64,000 bases of DNA from Neoscytalidium dimidiatum (lineage: Eukaryota > Ascomycota > Dothideomycetes > Botryosphaeriales > Botryosphaeriaceae): the NCBI GenBank assembly GCA_037367355.1, contig CM074703.1, forward strand, positions 1,736,001-1,800,000, written 5' to 3'. Within the stretch, counting starts at the first letter, position 1. Each line of letters opens with the position of its first letter. Under the pieces are notes generated by a model. That model made no database searches, had not been told where the DNA came from, and worked only from the letters and a program-made list of their open reading frames with translations. A program made the translations under genes and the position numbers. Shown here in pieces: positions 33,548-44,562 of this stretch.

Positions 33548-36186
33548 ATGATTAGACGAAGAAGAGGGTTGATGGATGTTTTTAAAAGTTCGTGTGAATT
33601 CATGAAAGGACGGAACGAGTCCCGGTGCCAGTTTGTCTGTGGGACACAGCACGCCTGTACATCATTGGTTGTGGATATGTGATGGGCCATGATTTTCAGT
33701 GTTGTCTTCCACCCATATTTGACGAGCCTCCGAAGTCGTTCGACGGGCACAAGCTCTACTGCAGTCTGTATTTGTGCGCACCTTGACTTCAAACTCTCCA
33801 TTCGGTTTTTGAAGTCCAGCTCCAGTCAAATTTCGGGGTTCTCCTGAGAGGACGCATAGCTAGTGACAGAAGAAATCACCTCGAAATCCAAGAAGACGGA
33901 AATCGCGTAGAGACATTTTACGCCCTGATATCTGCTTCAAGTATACACATGCCATGATGTGCGAGATTCCTGGTGTTATTACCATGCACATATTCAGGAT
34001 TATCTCATTGCACGCGCAGGAGTGACCTAGCAACGTACGAAGTGCAGGCCATAGGTGGTGTACAAGCGAGACATCATGAACATCTCATCTCGCATACGAT
34101 ACAAGAGATCCCCACATGCATTCACGCACATACAGTCGAGGAGCAAATACGAGCGCCTCAAAGCCGGATGAAGGTGCATACAGATCGAGCCACGTCTGGG
34201 GCGTTGCCTTTCACGTGCGATTCGCAGCGCATCATCCAATCAATCCCAATGCAGCATGCCACCACTGCACGATATGCTTTTCCGAACGGATGCACAACGA
34301 ACCCCCATCCCCCCCGCCGTGCCGCTTTCTCCATTCCCTCTAACCTTTTTTTTTTTCCTCCGAACCAACCAACCGCAACCGTGGGTATCCGCCATGGCCC
34401 TTCCTTCAGAGTGTTTTATGACGTACTGGGGACGAGGTGGGGGCGCTTGCATTCCAGACGTTCGAAGTTGCATCCGGAGCAAAAGAATCCCAGGAATGCG
34501 CTTGAGCGGAGACAACTTCCAATTGGATAGCCCGCTGCGGTGGGTTTCGGTCGTACGCCCGTTGCAGCATGGTGAAGGTTGAATTGGCGGAAAAAGCGAC
34601 GGTAGAGTCATGTGGCGGACGAGGGGACTAGTCGTGCCATTGGACGATGCCCCACTTCGCGGGGGCCCTTTAGTGTTATCGTGGTTGTGGTCGGAACTGC
34701 GTCTCGGGGCGTCTTACGGTGTTGGTTTAATGACATGGGTGAGCATATGCTGCTTGACTGGTTTGAGGTGCATTTGATCAAAGCGTATGAAGGGGTGACT
34801 GCAACGAAGAGAGGATTGGCCGGGGTATCTGTAGCCAGTCGACGAGCGCCGTCTTCTCAGTCGAACGAACGATTATGACCAGATATCCGTCAGTGCATAA
34901 ATCCGTCTCCAGCAGCATCTGGGTCTAGCCAAATGTTCCGGTTCTGGCCGAATGCGAAATGAAGGATATTGTTGTCCAGGCAAGGCAGCGACAGAACAGG
35001 GAGCTTATCCCGTGCCATCTGAGTTGGTACTGGAAAACTAAAGAGAGTGTGGAGTTGTGGTATCGGAGATGATTGCCTTGTAACAGCCTTTGCGCATGCA
35101 TGAACTGTAGGAACCAGGGACAGTGACTTACCGTTCAACAAACAGGTGAATGGGTTGAACAGGCGACGGGCAAGCAAAATCCAAGGAAACATGGAATAAT
35201 TGCGGATAGTCAGATTCTAGGTCGGCAAAAAGATGGTAAACCTTTCCTTCGAAACCCTGTAAGGCCGTTGATTTGGAATGCATGGCAGGGGATAGTACCT
35301 CCAATACATCCGCTGCCTCAGATCGAACCGTTCACCCGTCTCTGTCTGCACCCGCTCGAGATGCGGATGGATCCGTGTTCCGCTCGGCCGTGCGAAGTGC
35401 CCGGCATGCGGGTGTCTTGGCCGGTGAGCGGTTCGGGTTGGGCCTCGGCAGGTCATGTACAGCGGATGCTGGTTATAGAGACTGAACGTCAAAAGTGGGC
35501 CGCCGAAGTGCTACTGTGAGTAGGTTCTGACTGTACGATATGACTACAGTGGCAAGGGCTAGTCGTTGGGCCGGCGCATGGCACGGCAGTAGGGGTTGAA
35601 TCCGCAGGCTCGAGGATGTGCCAGGGTGTGGTCCAGTGTAGCGGGAAGGAAGGAAGAGAATCATGTTTTGGCGTATTCTCATGGCTTCCCCCCTCCCATA
35701 TGGTGAATGTAGCAAGACACTGGCATCTCATGTGAGCAGATTCGGGTCCGGAGCCCGATTGGCGGGGAAACGGGCATCTCGTATGTGATGGCAGCCACCT
35801 TTCGTATCGTCTTCGCTTCCAAATATACATTCCAGTCAGAGACAGACTTCGCATAGATGAAATGCAGACATACGAGAGCGGGGAGGAGAAAGGTCCAGAA
35901 CACTTCCACGTACTGGCATCATTCCCTGATTTGCTTCGTCTCTGCACAGAGACGACCGCTCACCTTCCTCATTGCAGAGATTGAGGACCCATCCTCTCCC
36001 GACAAAAAGCCACACTTCGTGATACTAGAGTCATCCTGACAAAATCCACTTCCAGGAGTATCCTGATAGGGATAGCGTAATATTGGGAGCCTTCCACACC
36101 ATCGGGGAGCAAAACTGTTAACCCACCACGTAAGAGGGCAAAAAGAAAGCCATCGTGACATCCAAGGGCAAAAGAAGAAGGTGTTA
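33548..36186. other. Less GC-rich stretch with one doubtful spliced ORF
   Basis: Composition drops in GC relative to the left part of the window. I see no well-supported gene. A possible two-exon ORF at 35679-36161 (minus) is listed separately, and isolated protein-like pieces on the minus strand around 34890-35490 might be further exons or relics of the same locus. Confidence 0.35.
35679..36161 (-). CDS. Doubtful two-exon ORF with one membrane segment
   Basis: Joining 35964-36161 to 35679-35912 across a 51-nt intron (GTGAGC donor, GCCAG acceptor) gives about 143 residues in frame. The second exon begins YVEVFWTFLLPALVCLHFIY, a plausible transmembrane helix, followed by DWNVYLEAKTIRKVAAITYE. 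I recognise no family. The start at 36161 is the most upstream ATG of the frame; a shorter start at 35972 would leave only three codons in exon 1. Further exons toward 34.9 kb are possible. It could equally be a relic. Confidence 0.22.
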
Positions 36187-36291
36187 TGGTCACTACGAGG
36201 GTCGAACTCGCGACCTTGGCGTCAACTCTTGAGTCCTCTGGGAGGACTGCCAATATTAGCACCACGCTCTAACCAACTGAGCTAAGCGACC
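36187..36291 (-). tRNA. tRNA-Ile(AAU) with a 31-nt intron
   Basis: The minus strand folds into a complete cloverleaf: acceptor GGTCGCT/AGTGACC with one G-U, D-arm GCTC/GAGC, anticodon stem TGGTG/CGCCA with loop CTAATAA (anticodon AAT, read as AAU or inosine), and T-arm GCGAG/CTCGT around TTCGACC. A 31-nt intron lies at the canonical site after position 37. The discriminator is A, and CCA is not encoded. Runs of T4 (36170-36173) and T5 (36140-36144) on the transcribed strand can end Pol III transcription. Confidence 0.93.
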
Positions 36292-37840
36292 AGTTGCGAC
36301 CTTCATATCGCGGTGTTGAGGTCCTAGGGCCTCGTTGATGGAGCGGGAGAGGCTGGACGTGCTTATGGTCATGAGCAGGCACGAAAGAGGCGTGAAAACT
36401 AGGAGAAATGGACCGGAAATGGTTGGGTGTACGTGGTATAAAATTTTGCTTTGGTGGACCGGTGCTGCCTGATCCGGGATAGTGTGGGCCTGAGCGGCTT
36501 CGGGGATATGAAAGTGCCGAGGGTGAAGCAAAGAGAGTAGTGAGAGAAAGAGGGAGATGACATCGAGGACAAAAGAACGCGTGATCTAAGGAATCGATAT
36601 TGGACTTTGACAAGAAGGGCGGAAAAAGAGAATGAAAGCGACCAATGCTGGAGGGCAAATTTCGCCACGAGCCAAAAGCGGCAAATGTAAGCAGGAAAGC
36701 TGCCGGGTCCGGGCAAGTGGGCAAGAACAAGGTGGTGTCAGTAAGCACTTCGAGAGTGGATGGAAGGGCGAACGGCCACGGTCGTATTGCAGCGCCCTCG
36801 GCAGAGATTGAGGCACGGGTTATGCCGTAACGGAGTTGAAGATGGGGAAACGAGGTGGGGTAGGACAATAAGATGGAAGCATATGGACGTTGACAAGGCC
36901 AAAACAGCTGTCAAGGCGCTATGGCGTCTGGACGTGGCGTCCGTATACGGCGGGGACGACAATCGGGACCAGGAGATGAGGAGAGGGAGTCGTGGCTCAG
37001 GCGAGCGGCTCTCGCACTCGATGAGCGGAGGTTACTCATGAAGTAGTCATCAGCGGCAGGTGGACGTAGGGCTGAAGGGATGGCCGGAAGAGTCGGTTGC
37101 GACGCTGATCTTACGCAGTGCTGGGGAGGGGAGGAGGGAGGCAACAAGGGCGGAGCGGAAGGGCGGAGAGGCTGAGTGGGCGGTGCAGCTGGCGGCTGGC
37201 GGCTGGCGGCTGCCACCTGCCACCTGCCACCTGCCACCTGCCCTGCAACGTTGCAGCGCCCGTGCGCCCCGCTGCTATTTTGGGCACTGCCACTCCCACC
37301 ATCACCTTGCATCTTCACACCACGACGCCGCTTCCTCCGGACCTGCAGCCAGTCCGCCGCCGCCCTCAGCACTCATGCACCTCGTAAGGCTCGTACTACC
37401 GGCCCTTCCGCTCAACTATGGCGTTCGTATGCACCGAATCTTCGCCGGGTTGACCTCTGTCGCTTCCACCCTGCCTTGACCGTGAGCTGCGCCATATCCG
37501 CTGCGGCGCGCCATTGCTCATCCATCACGGGCAAGATGACACGGTTCCAAATTTGGCTGATCTCTCGCCTGCCTTCTGTAGCCGTCACCATGGATCGGTC
37601 TGTAGAGTCACGCAACATCCACACGTATATATCTCAGCGCTGCCGCCCCCGTAGCTTCTCTCTCCATCATAACGCAGTTACATCTTAATTCAGCATACAC
37701 TAATACAGGCTACGAGCCCACACTCGCTTCCCTGCATTGCATAGCTCAACTCGTTAGAGCTCTCAACTCCCATTACTTTAAAACACCAGCAGCTGCCCTC
37801 TTAGTAATTTTTCAGATCTCCCCAAGCACACCTTACAATA
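36292..37840. other. Gene-free region upstream of the secreted-protein gene
   Basis: Open frames on both strands (the longest is 36269-36868 minus, about 199 codons) show no recognisable motif. A tandem stretch of GGCTGGC and CCACCTG units lies near 37194-37248. The right end is AT-richer and should hold the promoter of the following gene. Confidence 0.35.
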
Positions 37841-38959
37841 ATGCATGCCCTCTCCATCGCTTTCACCGCCCTTGTTGGCGCCGCTGCCGCTAGCGTCAAC
37901 GGTCCTTGGCAAAGTCACAGCTCGTGGGGCACTGCAGTATCTAGTACCCCGACTCCAAGCGCCTCTCCAACCGACACAGCTCCCTCTGGCACTGGCCACA
38001 CTTCAGTCCCCACTACCAGCAAGCCAACCGGCACTGGGTACTCTAGCACTGCCACTCTGACGACATTTACTACTGTCACCACTTGCCCCATTACCCAGAC
38101 TACCACCGACCATGGCTCTACCTACATCACCACCACTCTCACCACTTCCACCATTGTCGTCACTTCTTGCAAGGGAGGGTGCCACAACTGGCAGCCGCAC
38201 CCTACTGGTGCACCTAACTCCACCTATGTGCCTACCGACAAGCCAACGACTGCCCCTAACGGCACTTATGTCCCTCCCACGCATAGACCCAGCACTGAGC
38301 CGACCACCAAGCCGACCACTCTGCCTACGGACAAGCCCACTGAGAAGCCGACTCAGAATCCTACCACCGCGCCCACACAAAAGCCGTCGACTACCGAGTA
38401 CGCCCCTGGCACCACGCCTGTGATCACCACCAAGATCTACCCAACCACCATCATCGACACCATCACCTCTTTCGTCCCCTGTTCGACGCCGGTTGGCCAC
38501 GAGGGCAGCCAGACCTGGTACTCCACCTGGTTGACCGCCACCTACATTCCTCACACCACCGTCTCGACTTGCACCACCGTCTCGACTCTTTACCCCGCCC
38601 CGACCAACGGCCACGAGGGTGGCAACGGCGTCTGCCCGCCTGCTTCTACCGTCACCGTCACCAGCGGCCCCACAGTCACCGCCTACGTCACCGTGAGCTA
38701 CGACTCCAACGGCAAGCCTACCACCGCTACCGGCAAGCCCCACTACGAGACTGGCAAGCCCGACCATGAGACGGGTAAGCCTGGCCAGGAGACCGACAAG
38801 CCCAACTCCGGCTCTGGCTCGAGCTCGACCGCCACCCACGACGTCCCTAACCCCACCACCAAGCCTCACTGGTCCGGCTCCACTACCACCACCGACAAGC
38901 CCCAGTCACCCACCGGTACTGGTAGCCCGTCTGCCGGCTCTGGCAAGAAGTGGTACTGA
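37841..38959 (+). CDS. Ser/Thr/Pro-rich secreted or cell-wall protein
   Basis: Intronless, 372 residues. The first 18 residues (MHALSIAFTALVGAAAAS) form a clear signal peptide. The rest is over-rich in Thr, Ser, Pro and Lys, with degenerate tandem units such as PTTKPTT, TDKPT and ETGKP. A few Cys residues (CPIT, CKGGC, VPCST, STCTT, GVCPP) suggest small disulphide-linked modules like those of fungal adhesins and mucin-like wall proteins. Heavy O-mannosylation is expected. No hydrophobic GPI tail is visible: the protein ends SAGSGKKWY, so it is probably secreted or wall-bound by other means. The specific function is unknown. Confidence 0.75.
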   Translation: MHALSIAFTALVGAAAASVNGPWQSHSSWGTAVSSTPTPSASPTDTAPSGTGHTSVPTTSKPTGTGYSSTATLTTFTTVTTCPITQTTTDHGSTYITTTLTTSTIVVTSCKGGCHNWQPHPTGAPNSTYVPTDKPTTAPNGTYVPPTHRPSTEPTTKPTTLPTDKPTEKPTQNPTTAPTQKPSTTEYAPGTTPVITTKIYPTTIIDTITSFVPCSTPVGHEGSQTWYSTWLTATYIPHTTVSTCTTVSTLYPAPTNGHEGGNGVCPPASTVTVTSGPTVTAYVTVSYDSNGKPTTATGKPHYETGKPDHETGKPGQETDKPNSGSGSSSTATHDVPNPTTKPHWSGSTTTTDKPQSPTGTGSPSAGSGKKWY

Positions 38960-40265
38960 GTGGGATGAAGGTTGACGCACCTTTTTCTTGTAATTCCTGA
39001 CTGATAGACTTCTTCACATATGAGCGTTTCACATTCATTTATGCATTGGGACGGCGTTAATCGTTTAATGAGTCGGCCTTAGCATCGGCTAGTTTTTTTC
39101 ATTCTTTGGAGAGCGTGACAGACGGAAGGATGATTACCGGGAAGAAACATGCACGATTGGGATTGGCATTGGCAATGGAAAGTAGCAATATGGAACCTAA
39201 CACTCCTTTCTGTGCATCAGCCCCTTGTAGGTAACATGTAAGTACTGCCGCGACGTGAAAAGTACAAATCGAAAACTATTCATATCACCAGTCTTTCTCA
39301 GTTGGCTTTCGAACCTAGTAATTCTTGCTCGATGCTCGTTTGAAAAACAGATTTATCTTTTTCTTTTGTCTTTGCCTGTGCGTAAAGGTATTCGATATAG
39401 ACCGCTCAGTCGTCCCCATAGTTTGGAAATGTCCCTAAATGTTGCATTTCCTCGTTCTCTTCGGCGAAACCAAACTCAGCCACGGCACCAGCAAAGTCCC
39501 ATGGCTCCTTTGTAAAATTCAATGCTTGTTTCGACTGGGATGGTCCTTCTCCATAGTCCTCGCAGCGCATCATAAAGGGCACCGTGAGGTCTCGATAATT
39601 GTGATGGTTCCATGGAGCTCCGGCGTCCTGTACAGCATTCTGCATATGTGCAGATACCGTTCCAGTCCCGTAAGCAGAGTCGATAGAGTTTGATTTTGAA
39701 TTCAGCCTACACGCTTCCTCAATAGAAACGCTGTAAACGAGACTGAAAGGTCCAGATAAGTAATTCGTGGAGCCGTGGCTGGTGCTGCTCGATGAAGTGC
39801 CATTCGCGGATCCCTGAATAGCGGGATGGCATCTTCCTGAGCCATAGCTGGTAGGACGGCTTGATTGCGGCCCCTGATTTCTCATTCCACCTTTTACACC
39901 GGAAGGGCATAGCGCCTCTGGCTCAGATTGCGTTGTGGCTCACCCCACGCGCTCAGCCCTAATGATCCTTGCAACCTGCTGGCCGGCACAGTCTTGATCG
40001 CGCATCGGCGTGGATCGTTACATCAACTGAGGCGACATCTCAAATGAACGGCAAATGAATGCTCCTCCGCTTCCAAACGATGCCGATTCCTGAATGTAAA
40101 ATCCTCCATGCAATGTGGTGGGGGGAGTTGGTTGAACACTCGAACCAGCGACCGGCGGTTTCTGGGGGACTTCTCCGGCGGTGATGGCGATGAGAAAGCG
40201 AGATGTTTCTTCTGCATCGGATATAATGAGACCACGGGCGAAGCTCTGCTGTATTTCTGCAGGAT
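38960..40265. other. Intergenic region with a doubtful ORF
   Basis: Apart from the minus-strand ORF at 39406-39885 listed separately, no gene is evident. Composition is AT-richer than in the left half of the window. Confidence 0.3.
39406..39885 (-). CDS. Hypothetical ORF, 159 codons
   Basis: The frame gives a Ser/Asn-rich N-terminal half and a more acidic C-terminal half (FGFAEENEEMQHLG). No signal peptide, membrane segment or known domain is visible. Third-position composition is not strongly coding-like. It may be a lineage-specific gene, the 3' exon of a larger gene, or chance. Confidence 0.22.
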   Translation of the reverse strand: MRNQGPQSSRPTSYGSGRCHPAIQGSANGTSSSSTSHGSTNYLSGPFSLVYSVSIEEACRLNSKSNSIDSAYGTGTVSAHMQNAVQDAGAPWNHHNYRDLTVPFMMRCEDYGEGPSQSKQALNFTKEPWDFAGAVAEFGFAEENEEMQHLGTFPNYGDD

Positions 40266-41012
40266 GACAAGCCGGAGGGCGGTAAAGCGCAAGCCGTCGC
40301 ACAGGACGGCAGCAAAGGGCAGGATACCATGCAGAAGGAACATCTTCGGAAGCGTCATGCTGAAGACGCCCTGTCGGACACTGAAATCAACGGCGACCGT
40401 GCTCCTCCAGCTGGCGAGAAGCCACAGGCAGCCCGTGAGAGGAGGCGCAAGGTTAAGAAGCAAGCATCTCGCCTTGATATAACCGCTGTGGGAACAGAAC
40501 TATCAGCATTGGGCTCGTTCGAACTCCAACCCATGAAAAAGTTCCGGGAAGAGGACCTCATCTTTTCTCCAAACTCTGTCTTTTGCGGAGGCTACAACCG
40601 CAGATATTTTGACGATGTCCAGTTCATCTACTTCCTGAATACCGTCCTATAGCTGCGGACTATGTAGCACAGGCGAACTGATGCCCACAACATCTTCTTC
40701 CGAGACCTGGGTATCATCTGCCAGGCCCTCCGTGAGCGAGACAAGCTTCAGTATGCGTCGACCAGGCTCAGCACTGCGTGTCTCTTTACTCAGAAAAGCT
40801 GGAAGCCTCAGGCAAAAGGACCTTGGGACTCTGCGCTTCGAGATCGGGGCCAGTATATCCTTGAGTTCATCTATTTTCGCTTGGGTGGTAGCTGTGACAA
40901 TCTCATCCTGGAGGAGCTGAAGGCACTGCACGAAGCGGCAAGCGCATGGGAGGAGGTCGGCGGCGACGTTGGGCGTAAGGTCAATGATGATGAAGGAACG
41001 GCGGCGGCGTAA
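40266..41012 (+). CDS. Unrecognised spliced gene or gene relic next to the repeat island
   Basis: An exon seems to begin after the acceptor TGCTGTATTTCTGCAG (40265) with DDKPEGGKAQAVAQDG and runs in one frame to about 40614, including a basic stretch RERRRKVKKQASR. A weak 51-nt intron (GTCCAG...GTAG, 40615-40665) would remove two stop codons and join it to HRRTDAHNIFFRDLGIICQA and onward to the stop at 41010-41012. The second part is strongly protein-like (RDRGQYILEFIYFRLGG, EELKALHEAASAWEEV). The 5' end is unknown. I recognise no family. It ends about 30 nt before an LTR-like repeat, so it may be a disrupted or truncated copy. Confidence 0.4.
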
Positions 41013-42501
41013 GCTTACTTTCGAGACATAAATACGCGCTTATGTCAGGCCCCCAGAGCACTGATCAAGAAGTGGACCGCCGGGTAGACACCCCGCGACC
41101 CCGGAGGTTGGGTAGGAACCGGAATAATATAGGACCGACGGCTTAGTTACCGACTATAGGCGCATATATATACTTATCTATCTTTCTCTTATTCTCTTCT
41201 CTTTTTCTCTTTATACTTAGATTTTTTTTTGAATGTAATACTAATCTTTAGATATTTATTCTCTTATATAATCTTAGTACTAATATCTAGACTATTAGTT
41301 TAAGCTACTTCTATAGTCTAGTTATATCTAGAAATATAAAAGTATGCCTTACTATAGTATTAAAAAGTACGGTATTTCGAAAAAAAAAAAATACCGAATT
41401 TTATAGTAGTCTATACTATGTTTTGTCCGTTCCTTCGTCTTTCGAGCGGGTTTAGGCTGCCTGCTAGTGTTCCCGTTCGCGCCATTACTTCGTGTCCTTG
41501 AGATTCCCGTGCGGGATCTGAGGCCCTTGGGTCATAAAGCCCGTGTTTCCTAGGGTTCGTAACGCTATCTAGTAATAGTGCCGCGACGGAAGATAGCTTC
41601 CTCCTCGGTCGATTCGAGTGTGTTAAGCAGAGACTTTGCGCCTTAGGTCAAGCGCTGAGAACAAATTTACGATTGTGCAGAGGTCCCACACCTTCGAAAC
41701 ATACGTGGAGGAAATAATTGCGACGAAGGAGCAGTTATAGGAAAGCTTACTGGCATATTATAAACTCATGCGTGGCACATTGCACACAAGACTGTATGGC
41801 TATGCTTGTAGAGCAGCAGGTGGACCATCAAATATACTCTTTAAAAGATGGCTTGGCTGAATTTAAGAAGGCTAGTTGGTAGAAGTGGTTCACAACAACC
41901 TGTCTGATGTCATCGCGGAGCAGCTTCGAAATCTTGTGACAGGACCTCTGGAAGATCGTCTCGGATAAGCTCGAGAGTCCCAAATTCTTGCTGTAGGTCC
42001 ACCATTGAGAATGCTGAGCCTCGCTGTTTCATCCCTTGCTTTTTCTACTGGGCACACCGTCCGAAACAAGCTCGGCAACGACTTTTGCGAAAAACGAGAG
42101 AACCAGAACAGCCGTACCACACGGCGCAGTGTTTCTGTGTACGAGCGGGTGTTTCTGCTTGAGCAAATAATATTTCCAGGCGATTCACACCAACTACGTC
42201 TGAGCACATATGAACGACAGAATTTGCGCGAGATTGATTGAACTAATGAATGAATGATTATTTGGTACTCCAGTTCCGCTTAGCGTTGAGCCTAAGATAG
42301 GTTATCCCCCAGGCATGCAGCGAAATTCGATTTCAAGAAAAAAAAAAAAAAAAAAGAGATTCCGTCAATGTCGTCAAATCGTTGATCCAATAGCAACCCT
42401 TCTATCACGAGGATCCAGATGATCCAGCAGTCTTATCATCCGTCTTTCTGCTCTAAATTAGCCTGCATCTTGAGAGCCTTCATATATTTGGTTGGTTTAA
42501 C
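41013..42501. mobile_element. AT-rich repeat-derived region, no intact gene
   Basis: The left part is an LTR-like repeat copy (listed separately). The rest, about 41400-42300, has scattered protein-like fragments broken by stops and looks like decayed internal transposon sequence, though I could not identify reverse transcriptase, integrase or gag motifs. A poly-A run of about 18 lies near 42340. The element class is not determined. Confidence 0.4.
41043..41330 (+). repeat. LTR-like direct repeat, copy 1
   Basis: It begins TGTCAGGCCC and shares ordered blocks with the copy near 44.85 kb: GAAGTGGACCGCCGGGTAG, GGAACCGGAATAA, CGGCTTAGTTAC and TCTCTTTATACTTA. The right part is very AT-rich. Same orientation as copy 2. 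The TG start fits an LTR, but no clean CA end or target duplication could be fixed. Confidence 0.55.
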
Positions 42502-42726
42502 TCACAACCCGCGCCGTTTTCGGGACGAGTCTCCCATCTTCTGCATGAGTTCAGCGTTTTCCTGATCAGCAAGGCTTTCGCTAAGAGCCTCCCTATCAGC
42601 GATGGTTTGTTCGCTGTGCAGAGGTCCGTGAGAAGTTCCATGGGTCTGGCCGGTCGTCCTGCTTGCACTGGTGTTGCTTTGGCCAGAACCGGCATTGCCA
42701 GTATTGTCGTTCGTACCGCTGGACAT
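42502..42726 (-). CDS. Small hydrophilic protein, 74 residues
   Basis: Starts MSSGTNDNTGNAG, then a Ser/Thr/Gln/Gly-rich half followed by a charged, helix-prone half (ADREALSESLADQENAELMQ) and a basic end SRKRRGL. No signal peptide or membrane segment. The change from disordered to helical composition and a clean ATG and stop suggest a real small gene, but I recognise no family. It lies divergent from the APH-like gene, inside the interval between the two LTR-like repeats. Confidence 0.45.
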   Translation of the reverse strand: MSSGTNDNTGNAGSGQSNTSASRTTGQTHGTSHGPLHSEQTIADREALSESLADQENAELMQKMGDSSRKRRGL

Positions 42727-43160
42727 GGCAACACAGAGATAAAGGGCGAAGACAGGGTGTGTGATTCCGTGGCTGAGATGGGATAATTTCAGGTTGGAGC
42801 ATGCTAGCCATCTTTATACCCGCATTTAAGCGCTCTATCGTCATCATGTATATCGAACGAGCGGGGGCGTCTAGGCAACAGCACCTTTCCTTATCATATG
42901 CACGCAAAGAGGGCCTTGAAACCCCGCCAATATCTTTGCGGAGCTCCACATCCGGTTGGATGCACCTTCACATATGCGACTTGCACCCAAGCGGGTTCAT
43001 GCAAAAGCAGATGCTGATGAGTAGCCGAGTGCTTACGAGGTGACAGAAACGGATCAACGAATCACCGGTCCCCCTTTTCAAAAAGTGGGGTCAAGAACGC
43101 TGAGTGCGTCGAGCGACACCACTTTCTCTTACTTCAAACAGGGCGAACCGCCTGACTATC
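42727..43160. promoter_or_regulatory. Divergent spacer between the 74-residue gene and the APH-like gene
   Basis: A 434-nt spacer that must serve both divergent genes. No specific site is recognised. A short in-frame extension upstream of the APH start (from 43104) is open but not convincing. Confidence 0.35.
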
Positions 43161-44562
43161 ATGGACTGGGACGAGCGTGTGGAGTCGATTCACTACAATC
43201 AGTGTCTCGAATGGTTTGAGTCTTTTCGCAAACAAAAGGCGCGGATTCCAGAATGGATTTCAGCATACCGCGACGATCAACCCTGCGAGCTTGTCGGTAC
43301 ATCTTGTGGCTCTTTCAATTGGTGCTGCAAGATTGGCTTCCAGGACGGTGTCAACTGGATGGTGCGATTCGCCGTCGCGGGGAAGGCGATGGATAGAGAT
43401 GGTAAAACCCGCCGAGAAGTCGCCACAATGCGATTGGTGAAGGAGAAGACAACTGTGCCAGTGCCAACAGTATACCATTGGGGTCTTTCAGACGAAAACC
43501 CACTCCACCTCGGGCCGTTCATTATCATGGACTTCGTTGACGGCCATTCGCTTCGGGACCTCTGGCAGCAACAACCATGCCCGACGGACGGCCGCATCTT
43601 GAGATACGATATTGCCGAGCAGGACCTGCGAAAAGTCTATCAGCAACTCGGTAAATATATGCTTGAACTCTCCAAGCTTAGGTTTCCACAAATAGGGGCT
43701 CTTTCGCTCGGAGAGAACGAATCGTTCTGTGTTGATGAGATTCCTTTAACGCTGAAGATGCAAGAGATCGAGGCGCACGGTGGAGTGAGGGTAGGAAGTA
43801 AGTCTGTCGATCTAATTAGCTAGTTGTTGGTAAAACGCTGACTGGTTTATAATAGGAAACCAATCTGAACCTTTCTCCACCGCTACGGAGTACTTCAATC
43901 ATGTTGCCGACCAAGACCTAGAGCACTTGCAAAAACAGCAGAATTCTGTCGACAACGCCGAGGACGCCCGGGCTAAGTATGTTTTCCGGAATCTCTTCAA
44001 GAACTCCATCCCGCTTTTTGTGTCCCAGGAGCATGACCGAAGCCCATCGCGGCCGCTCAGTGACGACATACGTTTGGGCAACATTCTCGTCGACGACTCC
44101 TCAAACTTGACTATCGTTGCGATCTTAGACTGGGAGTGGGCTTATTGTGCGCCTTTCCAAATGTTCTATTCTCCTCCAAGATGGCTTCTGATAAAGAATC
44201 CACTCCAATGGGATGTCTTGGAGCAACGTCGGTATGGCCAGCTTTTCCGTATTTTCCTAGAAGAGCTAGAGGGCGTGGAAATGCTTGTCAGAGGAGAAGA
44301 TGGGTCTAGACCCGAAGAGAGACTTTCGGAGCTCATGCGGCGATCGATGGATGATGGGAAGTTCTGGTTTCATGAATTAATTTACGAATGCTTTGAGGGC
44401 GCTGATAATCTGGCGTGGAACGCGCTTCGTCAGCTAAGACCGGAGATCGATGAGCTGAGTCAAGTGTCGGAACTGGAGATTCAACGGTTTGTTGAGCAGA
44501 AATTGAAGCAGTTGAGCACGTACAAAGCTGAAATCGCTGGTCTGACAAAGCCGTTCGAGTGA
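43161..44562 (+). CDS. Aminoglycoside-phosphotransferase-like kinase
   Basis: Two exons, 43161-43797 and 43856-44562, give 447 residues; the 58-nt intron has a GTAAGT donor and AATAG acceptor and keeps frame. The N-lobe has a CKIGF...WMVRFAVAGKA segment and MRLVKEKTTVPVPTVYHWG. The C-lobe has FIIMDFVDGHSL and the catalytic stretch LSDDIRLGNILVDD followed by AILDWEWAY, the metal-binding DxE-like element. This is the large fungal APH family, which phosphorylates small molecules of mostly unknown identity. The usual HxD of the catalytic loop reads SDD, so the His is replaced while the Asp and Asn remain. The start MDWDERVES is preferred over an ATG 19 codons upstream. The gene sits between two LTR-like repeats. 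Confidence 0.78.

Noticed and set aside
32519..33652. 377-codon minus-strand frame opposite ROK1
   Set aside because: Antisense of conserved helicase motifs in the GC-rich half of ROK1; composition-driven.
36269..36868. 199-codon minus-strand frame overlapping tRNA-Ile
   Set aside because: It overlaps the tRNA gene at its 3' end and shows no domain or coding bias.
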